From Perognathus longimembris pacificus (Eukaryota > Chordata > Mammalia > Rodentia > Heteromyidae): a DNA stretch of 64,000 nucleotides. The notes beneath the pieces are model-generated. The model worked only from the letters and a program-made list of their open reading frames with translations, did not search any database and was not told the origin of the DNA. Location of the stretch: the NCBI RefSeq assembly GCF_023159225.1, contig NC_063168.1, positions 46,262,562-46,326,561 of the forward strand, written 5' to 3'. Every line of letters starts with the position of its first letter. The stretch's first letter is position 1. A program made the position numbers and the translations under genes. Below, piece after piece: positions 23,801-32,600 of the stretch.

Positions 23801-26800
23801 CAGATTTCAAAACATTACTTCATTTAATATAGTGGCCCATATTTTAAGACAATAAGAACTACTTCTGTTTTGCAGATTGAGAAACTGAGGCTCAGATAAT
23901 AAGAGATCTGGAAAAGTTATATGGCTAAAGAGGCCCTAAAACTCAGATTATCTTCACTCCAAAACTTTGTTGCTTTAGGGCTGGGGATATAGCCTAGTGG
24001 CAAGAGTGCCTGCCTCGGATACACGAGGCCCTAGGTTCGATTCCCCAGCACCACATATACAGAAAACGGCCAGAAGTGGCGCTGTGGCTCAAGTGGCAGA
24101 GTGCTAGCCTTGAGCGGGAAGAAGCCAGGGACAGTGCTCAGGCCCTGAGTCCAAGGCCCAGGACTGGCAAAAAAAAAACACAAAAAAACTTTGTTGCTTT
24201 AAAAAAACAAGTAATTTGATTTCAGTACGATTACTTTTCAGTTTTTTGTTGAACATCTTAAACTTCAAAAATTACCCTTTTTATGTAATTTCTAATAAAT
24301 GATCACTATTAGAGGAAACCATAGCCGTTTATAACTGCCAGGCAGTAATAATCTACCAATGCAGTGGTTTTACAGAGTATCAAAACTTGTAGACATAATT
24401 TTAATGACAAGTGTTCAAATTTTTTACATATATATACTTAAAGGGATCTAAAGATGCCACATATGTTACTGAAATCCTTAAAATTTGAAATGAAAATGTA
24501 AATGGCTATGACTAATAAAAATTCTTATTAAGGAAGGGTATTCAGAACACAAGAATTCCTAACCATAGTCTAGTCCACAGATGGGACATGAGAGGTCTGA
24601 AATTATATGCCAATTATACATGTAAGAATTATGAATTCTGTTAGATGTAATTTTAAATGATATTTTAAAAGTCGTTATAGGAGCATTTCTAGAGTATACT
24701 GGGGAATGATAATTCTCTGGACCATCATGGCAACTTACTGCATGATGTGCTTATTTGGATTATGATTGACGGGTTCAGATGTGCCTGACCACGCGTGCTA
24801 TATCCCAGCACAAGTACTATAGGATGGTTACAGAACACAGTGCATTATCTCATCACTGCAGCAACCCCAAGAGGCAGGAGAGGAAACCAACACACAGAGT
24901 GGTAGATGGCATGCCCAGAGCCAAGACTCAAATGTAGTCAGTGTAGCATCAGAATTCATGTTTCCAATCACTAGTGTATACCACTTAGAACATGATTGAA
25001 AAATACTAAACACTATTTAGGTGTATCAGCACTTTCCCCCCCTAAAACATAGAGAATTTACAGCAGTGCCTAGTCAGAAGACAGCAGTGTGGCTTTGAGA
25101 TGTAAATTATGCCTTTACAACTTTGTAGTATTCTCAGCAGCAATAGTATTGATTTGCTTAGTAGAGAAAACATACAAATTTATATCTATATGATGAGCCA
25201 TGCATTTGCTTTTCAGCTTATGAAGAAAATTGTTTTATTTCTGAAAAAATTATGGCACCATGTGCCCAAACTCTATTCTATGTAATATAAATCCTTTATT
25301 AATGATAATTACTTTCTTGTTTAAGTGAGGAAAAATCTATCATTTCATTTGATTTAGAGAATGGACAGTGGTGCCTGAAGCCATACTGAGTTTTCAAATG
25401 ATATAACCACTCATTGTAACAGTTTTTACGTTCTTTTTAATTCTAACTCTAACCATTTTATATTTGTTACATATGTATGTTGTTTCTTCTTAGCAATTTA
25501 AAAACATTTGAACTTACAAGAAACTGGATTAAAAGTTTGTCATTTTGGTGGCAAATACTTGTGGATGATTTCTTTTACATAAATGTTTTTGGTCTGCTTC
25601 TTTTCCTTAGATAGAACAGATTACCATAATTTGGAGATACATTTCTGGCGATGTAGCTGAACTCTCAATTTGATACTGTATCCCTTTTTTTTAAAGTCCT
25701 ATTGGTGATATGGAGATTATTACATAAACATCTCTACATGTGAGACAAAGTAGTTTAAGATAGGAAATATTGAGATCTTATTTTTAAAAACTTGATTAAT
25801 GGGGGCTGGGAATTTATTTCAGTGGTAGCCTGCTTGCCTAGCATGTATGAAGCCCTCAGTACCATATAAACAGAAAAAGCTAGAAGTGGCACTGTGGCTC
25901 AAGTGGCTAAAGCACTAGCCTGAGCAAAAGAAGCTCAGGGACAATGCCCAGGCCCTGAGTTCTAGCCCCCAGGACTGGCCAAAAAAAAGAAAACAAAACA
26001 AAAACAAAACGTTGATTAATGTAAGATAAACTGATACATCAATATGAATTCTTTTGCCCTGGGTTAGTTTTTTGTTTTCAAACATAAATTATAGGAAAGT
26101 TAGGCAAAGTATAGGAAATGGCAACACTGGATTACATATTTTCTAAGCCTTAAATCCTTACTAGATAAAATTTCTTAGCCAATGTTTATGTCACTTCTGG
26201 CATTCTGCTGGAGATAAAGTATGACTGCTGTTTAAGGAATGTGTGTGAGTGTATATGTGTAAGTTTAAGAACAGTACAGCATGCTGCAATCCCAAAGTGA
26301 ATAAGAATAGAATTTAGCGGCCCCAAAGTGGTCTTTGGAACTCGGCTGGATGTGTGAGAGCTTGGCTGTCTTCTCTATACTTAGACAGTGAGGGCTCCAG
26401 AAGTGCAGGGGCTCACATTTTGCCAGTAGTGAACAGTTTCACAGCAGAGGAAAGAATATTCTCCCAAATTTATGATAGAATGTTAAATAACAACTACTCT
26501 GTAAGAAGTTGAGTGCTTTTCATAGATAGTAAACTATGCATATCATTTTATTTGTAACCCCAGATATTACGAAGGGACACTGTTAAAGTAACAATCATTT
26601 AAAAAGCAATATCCAACAAACCAGTAAGAGTATTTAAATTAATAATTAAAAACCAAATGGAAGCCGTATCTAAGATAATTCATCACAAATACCATTAATT
26701 CAGGCTGTACTTATTAGAAATGATATTTCAACATGGGTAACCTAAAATGTACCTGTATGGATAGAATAAGCTTATTGGAAGTAGTGTATCTGCATTTACT

Positions 26801-29092
26801 AACAAAGCTCATGTTAATAAAATATTTCTAAAGTATATTATTTCCCAGATAGCTCACTAGTTTGAAATAGTCATTCCAGAGATTTGTCTGAATTTCTATT
26901 GAAACCTAAGCCTTTAATGAAGACATGCTTCTAAAAATAAGGCATTTTTTCTACAATCTGCTTATGAATAGAAAACAAATCTTTGGTTTTTAGTTTAAGT
27001 GGCAAGAAATACTTTGCAAAAAGAAATGCTAAATAACCAACACAAAAAGCTCTGAATAAGCAATGGGAAACTCCAAACCCCATCAAGGTCAATAGAGTAC
27101 CTAAGGCACCTCAGGTTCAGATGATACAATCATCTTTGCTTAGAGTTCTAATAATCTATATACATGATTCTTACTGTCTGAAAAACATGAAAGGTCAGGT
27201 CCCACAATGATTATTGTGAATGGGAAAGAAAAGAATGGTGAGAGCTGATAATTGGGCGAGACACCGCTAAGTACCTCTTCCACCTCCCCTAATTTGTAAT
27301 AAGATGAGGAAACTGAGGCCCAGTCCAGAAACAAGAGGTAATACTACTTTGTATGTCCAGGTTCCTAATCCATTTATCTTAGGTAAGGATAGATTCTAGA
27401 TTTCATTGCCTAGTAAACCACATGTGAAGGGTTCCATAGATGTAAGGTTGAAAAAAAATACCCATCAAATTTCTAAAGGCAAATTGGAAATGCATAATAC
27501 TTTACTGTCTCAATTCCTTTATATCATGTGTCGGGCAACTTAGCTAACATGTTAATTGATTTGTACAATTCCTTTCAATTCTATCTAAAAATAGACAAAA
27601 ATGAAATGAGAAAATTACAGAAGTTTCCATTTGAGCATACATAAGGCCATGAGACTTAATATGAACCACTTTCTGGGGAAGAAAGAAGACATCCAATTTC
27701 CAGTTCTGAGAGAAAGCTCCTGGCTAGTTCTCCAGCAGGCTCTCCACTCTTCTGTAGGAAAGATGGTGCTTGTATTTTTTTAAAAAAAATCTCTACAAAG
27801 CTCACATACAAGACAGTACATCATAGATTTGTGACTGATAGGAGCATTTAAGGCTGTCGTTTTCAAGTATCAGTGTTTAGTGTTCCATTACCCAATTTGT
27901 GCAGCAGACAAAGCTAAAGCTATAAGCGCAAGTCATGGAAATTAACAGAAGTCCACCAAAGACAAAGAAATCATCAGTTAGGCTACAGCAGGTTCAAGTG
28001 TAAGAAAGCCTAGAAAAACTGGGTTAGATCATGCTTCTCTAAACTGCATTGGATGGTTCCCACTAAAGCTCTGTTGCATGGCATTTAGAATAAGGCAGAT
28101 CCATAGCAGATGAAGGAAGGAAGCTGAATTAGGTAACAGAACCTATTATTACGATAGTTCACCTCTTAACACAGTTTTACGACCTGTTTTCCCAGAGACA
28201 GATTAAAAATGACTCCAGCATACCAAACAGACTTTTACAGATGAACATGAAAGTTTGCTTCCAATTATGCTTTTTTAAGCAGAGCCTTTCACCTAGGGAC
28301 TAACAGACACTACCTCTGATTAAATAAATCAAGATTATTTACTTCTGGCTTAATGTGAAAGAAGAATGGAGAAAATAGGTGTTTGGAGGCTAGGGCTATT
28401 CTGCTTTTCTTATACTGTAAGTGTACATTTAAGTTGTGGTTCTGTGACTAATATGGTTCCAATATCTAGCTGCAAGGTGACATCAGCTTTATTGTGGAAG
28501 CAGCTGCTGTCACAGATTCCACGTAACATGCCTTGAGTCTAGGTTTTTCCTCTTTAATACAACTTAACGAAAGGAAACTCTCCTGTGGTTTGGTCAGTAT
28601 TCTCACTTGTTTCGTTTAATGTTCATAGCTAATGTGGAAATTTAAAAAAAAAACACCTACTTCAGAGAGCTGAGTCTAGAATGATGTCAGAATCTGGAAT
28701 TTTAATTTGTAATTTTAGCATGTATCATGCAGTTTGGGGAGCATCAAACTAAATCTACAATTGCCAGAAGCCTTGTTACAGTTTAATGCACTTTAACTAA
28801 AATGTGTACTTTTTTTTTAGTGTTCATGATGAATGCATTTATGACCTTATTACACTTTTGGCATTCTTTAAGGAAGCATGATAAGCTTTAATAGAGACAT
28901 ATTTGGATTACACTTAACTTGTGCTCAGGTAATAATAAAACATTTGTTCTTTTTGATTTCAATACATTCTGTCCTCAGGTATGGCCCATCTCCTGTACAC
29001 TTGGAGCGACCTTTGGCTATATGGCTGGCCTTATCATTTCACCACTCTGGATATACTGGAATAGAAAGCAACTGACATATAAGAACAATTAG
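8636..29092 (+). CDS. PIGF: PIGF, GPI-anchor ethanolamine-phosphate transfer subunit (complete coding region, five exons)
   Basis: PIGF is a multi-pass ER membrane protein that partners and stabilises PIGO and PIGG, which add ethanolamine phosphate to mannoses of the GPI anchor. The coding exons are 8636-8863, 10088-10179, 12274-12390, 16285-16393 and 28979-29092. Joined, they give 219 residues, the same length as the human protein, with GT-AG splice sites and consistent phases (0, 2, 2, 0). The translation matches mammalian PIGF closely throughout. Hydrophobic segments lie near residues 9-30, 38-62, 80-103, 111-132, 155-175 and 183-207, so about six membrane spans. The C-terminus is Lys-rich and short. 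A non-coding first exon lies in the CpG island. The 3' end has AATAAA at 29269-29274. Its last exon converges on RHOQ. No frame break was seen. Confidence 0.97.
8963..8999. repeat. GAGACA-type simple repeat
   Basis: Imperfect GAGACAGAGACACAGAGATA units at the start of a reverse B1-Geo element, likely grown from its tail. Confidence 0.8.
9000..9210 (-). repeat. B1-Geo composite SINE
   Basis: Reverse copy in PIGF intron 2: the Geo half with ACTGGGGCTTGAACTCAAGG, then a B1 half through CAGCCTTCCCAGTAGTTAGG. Diverged. Confidence 0.75.
9469..9675 (-). repeat. IDL-Geo dimeric SINE
   Basis: Reverse, nearly full length, with the A tail at the left as a T run. An imperfect duplication (TCCTAGGAGTTTTT / TCCTAGCAGTTTTT) flanks it. 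PIGF intron 2. Confidence 0.85.
10088..10179 (+). CDS. PIGF: PIGF exon 3
   Basis: 92 bases between a TTTTTAG acceptor and a GTAAGT donor. It encodes residues 77-106 plus two bases of a Glu codon and carries the third predicted membrane span. Confidence 0.96.
10180..10824 (+). other. PIGF intron 3, left part; no recognised element
   Basis: AT-rich DNA with short ACACAC and TATATA stretches near 10730-10800. No repeat family recognised until the B1-Geo element. Confidence 0.6.
10825..11059 (-). repeat. B1-Geo composite SINE with target duplication
   Basis: Reverse copy whose T-rich end carries TTTATTTAG units. The 13-bp duplication CAGGTTATTCTTT is at 10812-10824 and 11060-11072. This confirms that the B1 and Geo halves moved as one unit. 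Confidence 0.88.
11426..11608 (+). repeat. IDL-Geo dimeric SINE with target duplication
   Basis: A dimer with a short internal deletion in the Geo half, flanked by the 16-bp duplication AAAATCTATTATTAAA (11410-11425 and from 11609). Confidence 0.9.
11649..12071 (-). repeat. IDL-Geo SINE interrupted by a second IDL-Geo SINE
   Basis: The outer reverse element is flanked by TAGCTAGTTTT at 11638-11648 and 12072-12082. Its left monomer is split by a younger copy of the same family. PIGF intron 3. Confidence 0.88.
11844..12056 (-). repeat. Nested IDL-Geo SINE
   Basis: Complete reverse dimer with a long T run at the left, inserted inside the outer element and flanked by CATATTTGCAG at 11833-11843 and 12057-12067. 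It is closer to the family consensus than its host. Confidence 0.92.
12274..12390 (+). CDS. PIGF: PIGF exon 4
   Basis: 117 bases after a strongly C-rich pyrimidine tract ending in CCAG, and before a GTAAGT donor. It completes the split Glu codon and carries the fourth predicted membrane span and the conserved Gly-Pro-Asn-Leu-Lys segment. Confidence 0.96.
12391..13279 (+). other. PIGF intron 4, left part; no named element
   Basis: AT-rich. The stretch about 12990-13270 contains TTACTGTGTGTTCTATATTG and CTCTCCAGGAGCTTGCCTG in the order seen in an old mammal-wide repeat, not named. Confidence 0.45.
13280..13475 (+). repeat. L1 3' UTR fragment
   Basis: Shares ACACTATGTTGAAAATGAAC, a purine-rich GGGAAAAACTGGGAGAGAAC-like tract and a TATGTGACCATAGCCC-like end with copies at 38030 and 63815. 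The 3'-end-only form fits 5'-truncated L1. Confidence 0.65.
13670..13885 (+). repeat. Diverged SINE remnants (Geo-like and B1-like)
   Basis: CTTTGAACTCGGGACCTGGG resembles a reverse Geo half; the following part to AGACTCCATCTCTAAAATAA resembles a forward B1 half. Old and rearranged. Confidence 0.4.
14607..14850 (+). repeat. Old B1-B1 dimer SINE
   Basis: Two consecutive B1-like monomers (CTATACCTATAATCCCAGC and GGTGCATACCTATCCTCCCA). It is related to the copies at 50316 and 56770 that carry an ID tail. Confidence 0.5.
14866..15085 (+). repeat. B1-Geo composite SINE
   Basis: Clear B1 half (GGTAATCCTAGCAACTCAGG) and Geo half ending CTAGGACTGGCA. PIGF intron 4, followed 30 bp later by another copy. 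Confidence 0.85.
15112..15440 (+). repeat. B1-Geo SINE followed by an ID-like fragment
   Basis: The B1 half starts GCTGGGCGTTGGTGACTTA and the Geo half ends at CCACTACTGGCAC near 15329. An ID-like piece (GCATGGCTCAGTG to GCCCCAGTACTG) follows. Confidence 0.7.
15575..15784 (-). repeat. IDL-Geo dimeric SINE
   Basis: Full reverse dimer with a TTTTTTATTT tail, flanked by imperfect AGTAATTAAGTTT / AGTAATTAGTTT. PIGF intron 4. Confidence 0.88.
16285..16393 (+). CDS. PIGF: PIGF exon 5
   Basis: 109 bases after TTTTACAG, ending before a GTTGGT donor. It encodes the Ser-Ile-Trp-Glu-Asn to Arg-Pro-Trp-Gln segment. The donor is not an ideal consensus (GTTGGT); reading through would add about 51 intronic codons before a stop at 16547-16549. 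Confidence 0.96.
16752..16846 (-). repeat. IDL monomer (Geo half missing)
   Basis: Only the ID-like left monomer in reverse orientation; the Geo half and tail are absent. It lies 360 bp after PIGF exon 5. Could be a truncated dimer or a solo left monomer. Confidence 0.8.
16975..17045 (+). repeat. MIR core fragment
   Basis: ACAGATGAGAAAACTGACAT and the following CCCAAGGTCAC match the MIR core. Short and old. Confidence 0.5.
17690..17908 (-). repeat. IDL-Geo dimeric SINE with target duplication
   Basis: Complete reverse copy flanked by the 14-bp TTGAATAAAATCTT at 17676-17689 and 17909-17922. Confidence 0.93.
18050..18300 (-). repeat. L1 3' UTR, antisense
   Basis: On the minus strand it reads a GTAGGACTGGGGGGAAGGGA-type G-rich tract, then TACTCACTATCTTACATATG and a CTGTACATCACCTTGACAA end. 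It is the same 3' UTR type as at 38030 and 63815. Confidence 0.65.
18745..18835 (+). repeat. ID-type SINE
   Basis: GACTTGAGGTGTGGCTCAGG and CCAGGCCCTGAGTTCAAATT correspond to A and B boxes of an ID-like monomer with an A-rich tail. Confidence 0.6.
19181..19391 (-). repeat. IDL-Geo dimeric SINE with target duplication
   Basis: Complete reverse copy with a TTTATTTATTTA tail and the 14-bp duplication TTGGGATGCTTTTA at 19167-19180 and 19392-19405. Confidence 0.94.
19406..20939 (+). other. PIGF intron 5, AT-rich stretch
   Basis: Apart from the MIR and a reverse B1 remnant near 19910-19990, no element was recognised. Confidence 0.5.
20025..20165 (+). repeat. MIR
   Basis: Contains ACTGGGTTCAAATTCTGGCT followed by GCACATAGTTACTT, in MIR order. 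PIGF intron 5. Confidence 0.6.
20940..21216 (-). repeat. B1 fragment next to a B1-Geo SINE
   Basis: A reverse B1 piece (20940-21000) adjoins a reverse B1-Geo whose Geo half is degenerate (GGTTTACTGGTGGTGCTC) and whose B1 half (CTCCTGAGTAGCTAGGATTA) is clear. Confidence 0.65.
21217..22384 (+). other. PIGF intron 5, no recognised element
   Basis: AT-rich, apparently single-copy DNA with a short CACACACA run at 22149-22159. Confidence 0.5.
22385..22610 (+). repeat. B1-Geo composite SINE
   Basis: B1 half (CATGCCTATAATCCTAGCTA) and Geo half (GCCATGGCTCAATTGG, GGACAGCTCCCAGG) in order. Confidence 0.85.
22683..22888 (+). repeat. IDL-Geo dimeric SINE with a 24-bp target duplication
   Basis: The flanks 22659-22682 and 22889-22912 are identical over 24 bp, an unusually long and unmutated duplication. 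It is a complete dimer with an A tail and so recent. Confidence 0.95.
22996..23125 (+). repeat. B1 monomer SINE
   Basis: AGCCATGTAGTGGCGAATGC through ATCAAGGCCAGCCTGAGTAA, ending in an A-rich tail; no Geo half. Confidence 0.65.
23574..23620 (+). mobile_element. Poly(A)-only retro-insertion
   Basis: The 18-bp AAAGGAATAAGTCCTACT is repeated at 23574-23591 and 23603-23620, with only TAAAAAAAAAAA between them. It looks like target-primed insertion that stopped within the A tail. Confidence 0.6.
23800..23960 (+). repeat. MIR
   Basis: GATTGAGAAACTGAGGCTCA followed by an AGGCCCTAAAACTCAG-like segment; MIR core order. Confidence 0.65.
23978..24184 (+). repeat. IDL-Geo SINE, apparently young subtype
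   Basis: Carries GATATAGCCTAG, GGATACACGAGGCCCTAGG and GAGCGGGAAGAAGCC, changes shared with the copies at 35770 and 57106. The 17-bp duplication AAAACTTTGTTGCTTTA flanks it (23961-23977 and 24185-24201). Confidence 0.93.
24830..25005 (+). repeat. MIR
   Basis: CATTATCTCATCACTGCAGC, CAAGAGGCAGGAGAGGAAAC and ATGCCCAGAGCCAAGACTCA follow MIR order; about 170 bp. Confidence 0.7.
25801..25995 (+). repeat. IDL-Geo SINE, older copy
   Basis: Both monomers are present, with a deletion in the B-box region. Imperfect flanks AACTTGATTAATG / AACGTTGATTAATG. It is the last SINE before a 4.6-kb SINE-free block. Confidence 0.85.
26000..28978. other. SINE-free block in PIGF intron 5
   Basis: No SINE, L1 or simple repeat of note; a small MIR-like core lies near 27300-27335. 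It is likely occupied in part by the antisense RHOQ 3' UTR. Confidence 0.55.
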
Positions 29093-29295
29093 GAGGAGCA
29101 AAGGGAGAAGATAATTCTTTGTGCAGATTCTGCAAGAGATGTGCAGAAATGAAGATGGCCAAAGCCAAGCAGTTCCATTTACAGCACTGATTTTTATGTA
29201 GTTTCAATGTGATGTGATTGTAGCTTTTTAAACTATGAAACCCCTGAGAGATTGTACCTTCTAGTGGAAATAAAGTATTTATAATAGGTTGTGAA
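28979..29295 (+). CDS. PIGF: PIGF exon 6, terminal exon with 3' UTR
   Basis: The exon opens after GTCCTCAG and encodes the last 37 residues, including the sixth predicted membrane span, with a TAG stop at 29090-29092. The short 3' UTR holds a canonical AATAAA at 29269-29274, so cleavage is expected near 29285-29300. That leaves under 200 bp to the RHOQ stop codon on the other strand. Confidence 0.93.
29269..29274 (+). terminator. PIGF polyadenylation signal
   Basis: Canonical AATAAA about 177 bp after the PIGF stop codon. The short 3' UTR it implies is plausible for this gene; use of the site is inferred. Confidence 0.75.
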
Positions 29296-29476
29296 TTCGG
29301 ATGCTGTTTGCTACTTCTTAGACCTTCAAGAAACATTCTTAATCAACTTCATAGAATTTTGAGGACCCATTTCCTTCCCAAGTTTTAAACTGCTTCATTA
29401 TGACAGGTCTGGGTATAGCCGTAGCATTTCAAATGCTTCTGAAAGAAATAGTTGCCTTGGCCACTGAAGATGTTTC

Positions 29477-29632
29477 TCACGTAATCAGACAACAGTTTAT
29501 ACATCTTGATCCTATTCTTTTTTTAACTGTGTGTTTCTTTGGAGTTAAAATGGCTATGATAGCCTCATCAAAAACAGTCTTCAGTCCTTTCTGGGTTAAA
29601 GCTGAGCATTCCACGTAGCAGCACGCTCCTAT
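29477..29632 (-). CDS. RHOQ: RHOQ coding exon 5 and stop
   Basis: 156 bases: 51 codons plus TGA (29479-29477), after a CTTGCAG acceptor. It encodes the G5 motif, the basic tail and the Cys-Cys-Leu-Ile-Thr end that carries palmitoylation and prenylation sites in this family. Confidence 0.97.
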   Translation of the reverse strand: MGACCYVECSALTQKGLKTVFDEAIIAILTPKKHTVKKRIGSRCINCCLIT

Positions 29633-32600
29633 CTGCAAGGGAGAATAAAAGAAAAAGATTAAAAAAAAATCTGTTTTACACAATTGGTATGACATAGTAC
29701 ATTGTAAGGAAAAGTATAAAATATAACTATGCACAAAGAATATACCCACTATCCACATTAATAATACCCAGAGATAATCAATTGTTAAATACTTAGAGGT
29801 AATCAATTGTTAAAGTTCTAGTGTGTCCTTTTAGGTTTTCTCTATGAAGAATTCTCTCATCAACTATTTATTGGCTGCCTGCCTCACATCAAACATTAGG
29901 TCCTACAGATTTTTCAGTGAAGTGAGTCAGAGCTAAGGAGTCCTGCTGTTTAGTACTTACAATGACTTAGGGAGAGGTACACAAAGGGAATTCAGAGCAG
30001 ATGGTGAATGCTGGGGAGGAAAAAAGCAGAAGGGCTTCAAGGTGGTCAGGGAAGTCTCAGTGGGTCCAGGGCTCCAGAGAGGTGTGGGGAGGGGCACAGA
30101 TGCAAAGACCCTAACTTGGGTGCTGCTGGGAGCCTTTCCACAAACAGAAAAAAGCTTGGGCAAAAGAGTGACCATTACTGTGTGAGTGGTAAGGTCAGTG
30201 AGGCTGACAGTGATTGCTATCTTCTACCCTGAGAACTGTTCAGTCACTGAAAAGCTGCTGTCCTAAGGACACTTATTGAAATGTAAGAACCAGCAGAGAA
30301 CAAAATCAAGTCCCTACCTTGCTCTCATGCAGCTTATTGCATGTTGGGAGGAGCCAATCCTCAACTAGCAGGTATAGAGGTGAAATGTGAAAAAGTAATA
30401 AATAGTCTCAAGAAAAAAAAAAAAAAGGGAAGTGAGATAAAGTAGGGTGTGGGACAAAACAGGCAGAGACAAATGGAGAAATTGACACCTGAGTGGAAAC
30501 CTGAAAAGGGTAAAAGAAATGAATGATGTCCACACAGTGGAAAACTCTAGGCAGAGAGGGCAGCAAAAGGACAAAAGCGAGGCCTGGGAATGTGGCTTAG
30601 TGGGAGAGTGCTTGCCTAGCATTCATGAAGCCCTGGGTTCCATTCCTCAGCACCACATAAACAAAAAGCCAGAAGTTGTGGCAGAATGGCAGTGGGGCTT
30701 TTACTCTGCCTGGGGTGGGGGTGGGGCAACTGGAGGATTCTGGGCTCAGAGTAAGCTAACAGCTAGTGTTTTAAAACTCACTCCGGCCAGGCACCAGTGG
30801 CTCACATCTGTAATCCTAGCTACTTAGGAGGCTGAGATCTGAGATGAAAATTGAAAGCAAAGCTAGGCAGTAAAGTCCTTGACACTTTTATCTCCAGTTA
30901 ACCATTAAAGAGAGAAGTGAAGCTGTGGCTCAAGTTATAGAGGGCCAGTATTGAGTGAAAAGGCTGAAGGACAGTACTGAGGCCCTTGTTGGGACATGTT
31001 TTAGGATCCTTGGCAACCCAGATGGACTTGAGTAAAGAGCTAAATGGTCATACCTAGTGCTGGGAGGAAATCAAGGCTAGAGGGAGACATTTGAGAATCT
31101 AGTAGGAGACCCATTGGAGTCATGAGACTAATAGCAGTTCCTTAGGCTGGGGAGTGGGTGATCCCTGGGGCCCTATGGGAGGTGGAAAGATGGCCGAGAG
31201 GGGAGAACCTAGAGAGAGTGCTCAAGGAAGCAAGTGAAGAAAGTTACCAGGAGGGACAGAGTTCAGTGACAAGTCCTCAACTAGCCTGTGGGAGCCTGTG
31301 TTTGATCCCTACACTGAATCAAATGCTACTACCAGCCTACAACTAGGATTATATTGTGTTGGAACTACTTTATCCCCTAAGGCTGCATGATATATATGAA
31401 CATCTCTAGATATTTTAGTATGAATGGTTAACAGCGTCAGAGAGTTTGTTCTAAACAGTGCAGTACCTTTGTATTTATTTCTTTTAAGTACATTCCTAAA
31501 CATTGTTTCAGTTGTAAACGGACAAGGTGTGTATGTATGTACTTAGAGGTACAAAGTGAAGTGCTATCTACACTGTGTGAAATGGTTAAATCAAGTCAGT
31601 GGGCACTGTTCAACACGTCAAATACTTGGGTTTTCAGTAGTGAGAACATTTGGAATTTACTTGCAATAGTTTTAACATACAGAAAACACTAACTACACAT
31701 ACCTTGCTATGAAATAGATCTCAAAAACTTCTCTCTCTTGCTTAACTGAAACTTTGTGGTCAAATTTGTATCAGAACAATTTTCTTAGGCTACATTCCAA
31801 AGCAGGAGTTGTATGATTGATCAACATTGTGTGTGTGATTTTAAGGCCTTGACATCTTGTTGAGAGTGCTTTTATTTTACTACCAGCAACATAGCATAGT
31901 GTCTATTTGCCTGTGTCCAGGCAAAGTGGGGATAGTTCATTTTCTGTTCTCTTGGCCACTGTATTTATGGAAATTGAACTTATAATTGACACCAAATGAG
32001 TCTCAACATTTCTGTAGTCTAGAATCTACAGTCTGGCTATAACTATGCTCCACCACTTTTACTGCAGAGCCTTGAGCTAGTTCCTGGTATCACCAAGCCA
32101 TCATTTTTTCCTCCTTCCTCAGGCCTGCCTCAATGGAGCAATGCAAAGATTAAATGAGATAATACACAGAAAACGCTTAGCACAGTGCCAGCCATATGTA
32201 ACTACACAGTATTAACTGCTACTGTTACTTTACATTTATTTTTAAATTCTGCAAGAGTTCCATTACCTCTTTTGCTAGTTTCTGTCCTTGTTCCACACAT
32301 ATAGGTTTTTCTTTCATATCATTCAGTCTTGCTAAAGTTTTAGGGTCATCTCGGAGGTCAATCTAATTAAGAAAGGTTAATAATGTCCCGTAATATTACA
32401 AGTCTTTAAAGAGAAATAAGAGCATTTAATCCCACATACAAAGAAAAGAATCCCACATACAAACAAAAAACTTAATTTGTAAAGTTAATAATATAATTGC
32501 TTTTGGTACTGTTTTCTCCAAAAATACGGTAGAATTAATTAACTGGAAATGATTAAACACTTATTTGCTAACCACAGAACCATTTAGAACAACCTCCCTG

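Larger units (their letters stand above)
26525..29476 (-). other. RHOQ: Probable RHOQ 3' UTR, antisense to PIGF exon 6 and part of intron 5
   Basis: The RHOQ 3' UTR must extend left from 29476. No minus-strand AATAAA occurs between the RHOQ stop and the PIGF terminal exon. The block 26000-29640 has no recognisable SINE, although SINEs otherwise occur every 1-2 kb. A minus-strand AATAAA is at 26552-26547. Known RHOQ transcripts have multi-kilobase 3' UTRs. The exact end is a guess; other signals such as 28494-28489 could be used. Confidence 0.4.
29633..32266 (-). other. RHOQ intron 4 with SINE remnants
   Basis: Holds an IDL fragment, a B1-Geo copy and a MIR. The stretch about 29880-31300 reads like an old mammal-wide interspersed repeat interrupted by SINEs; I cannot name it. 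Confidence 0.5.
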
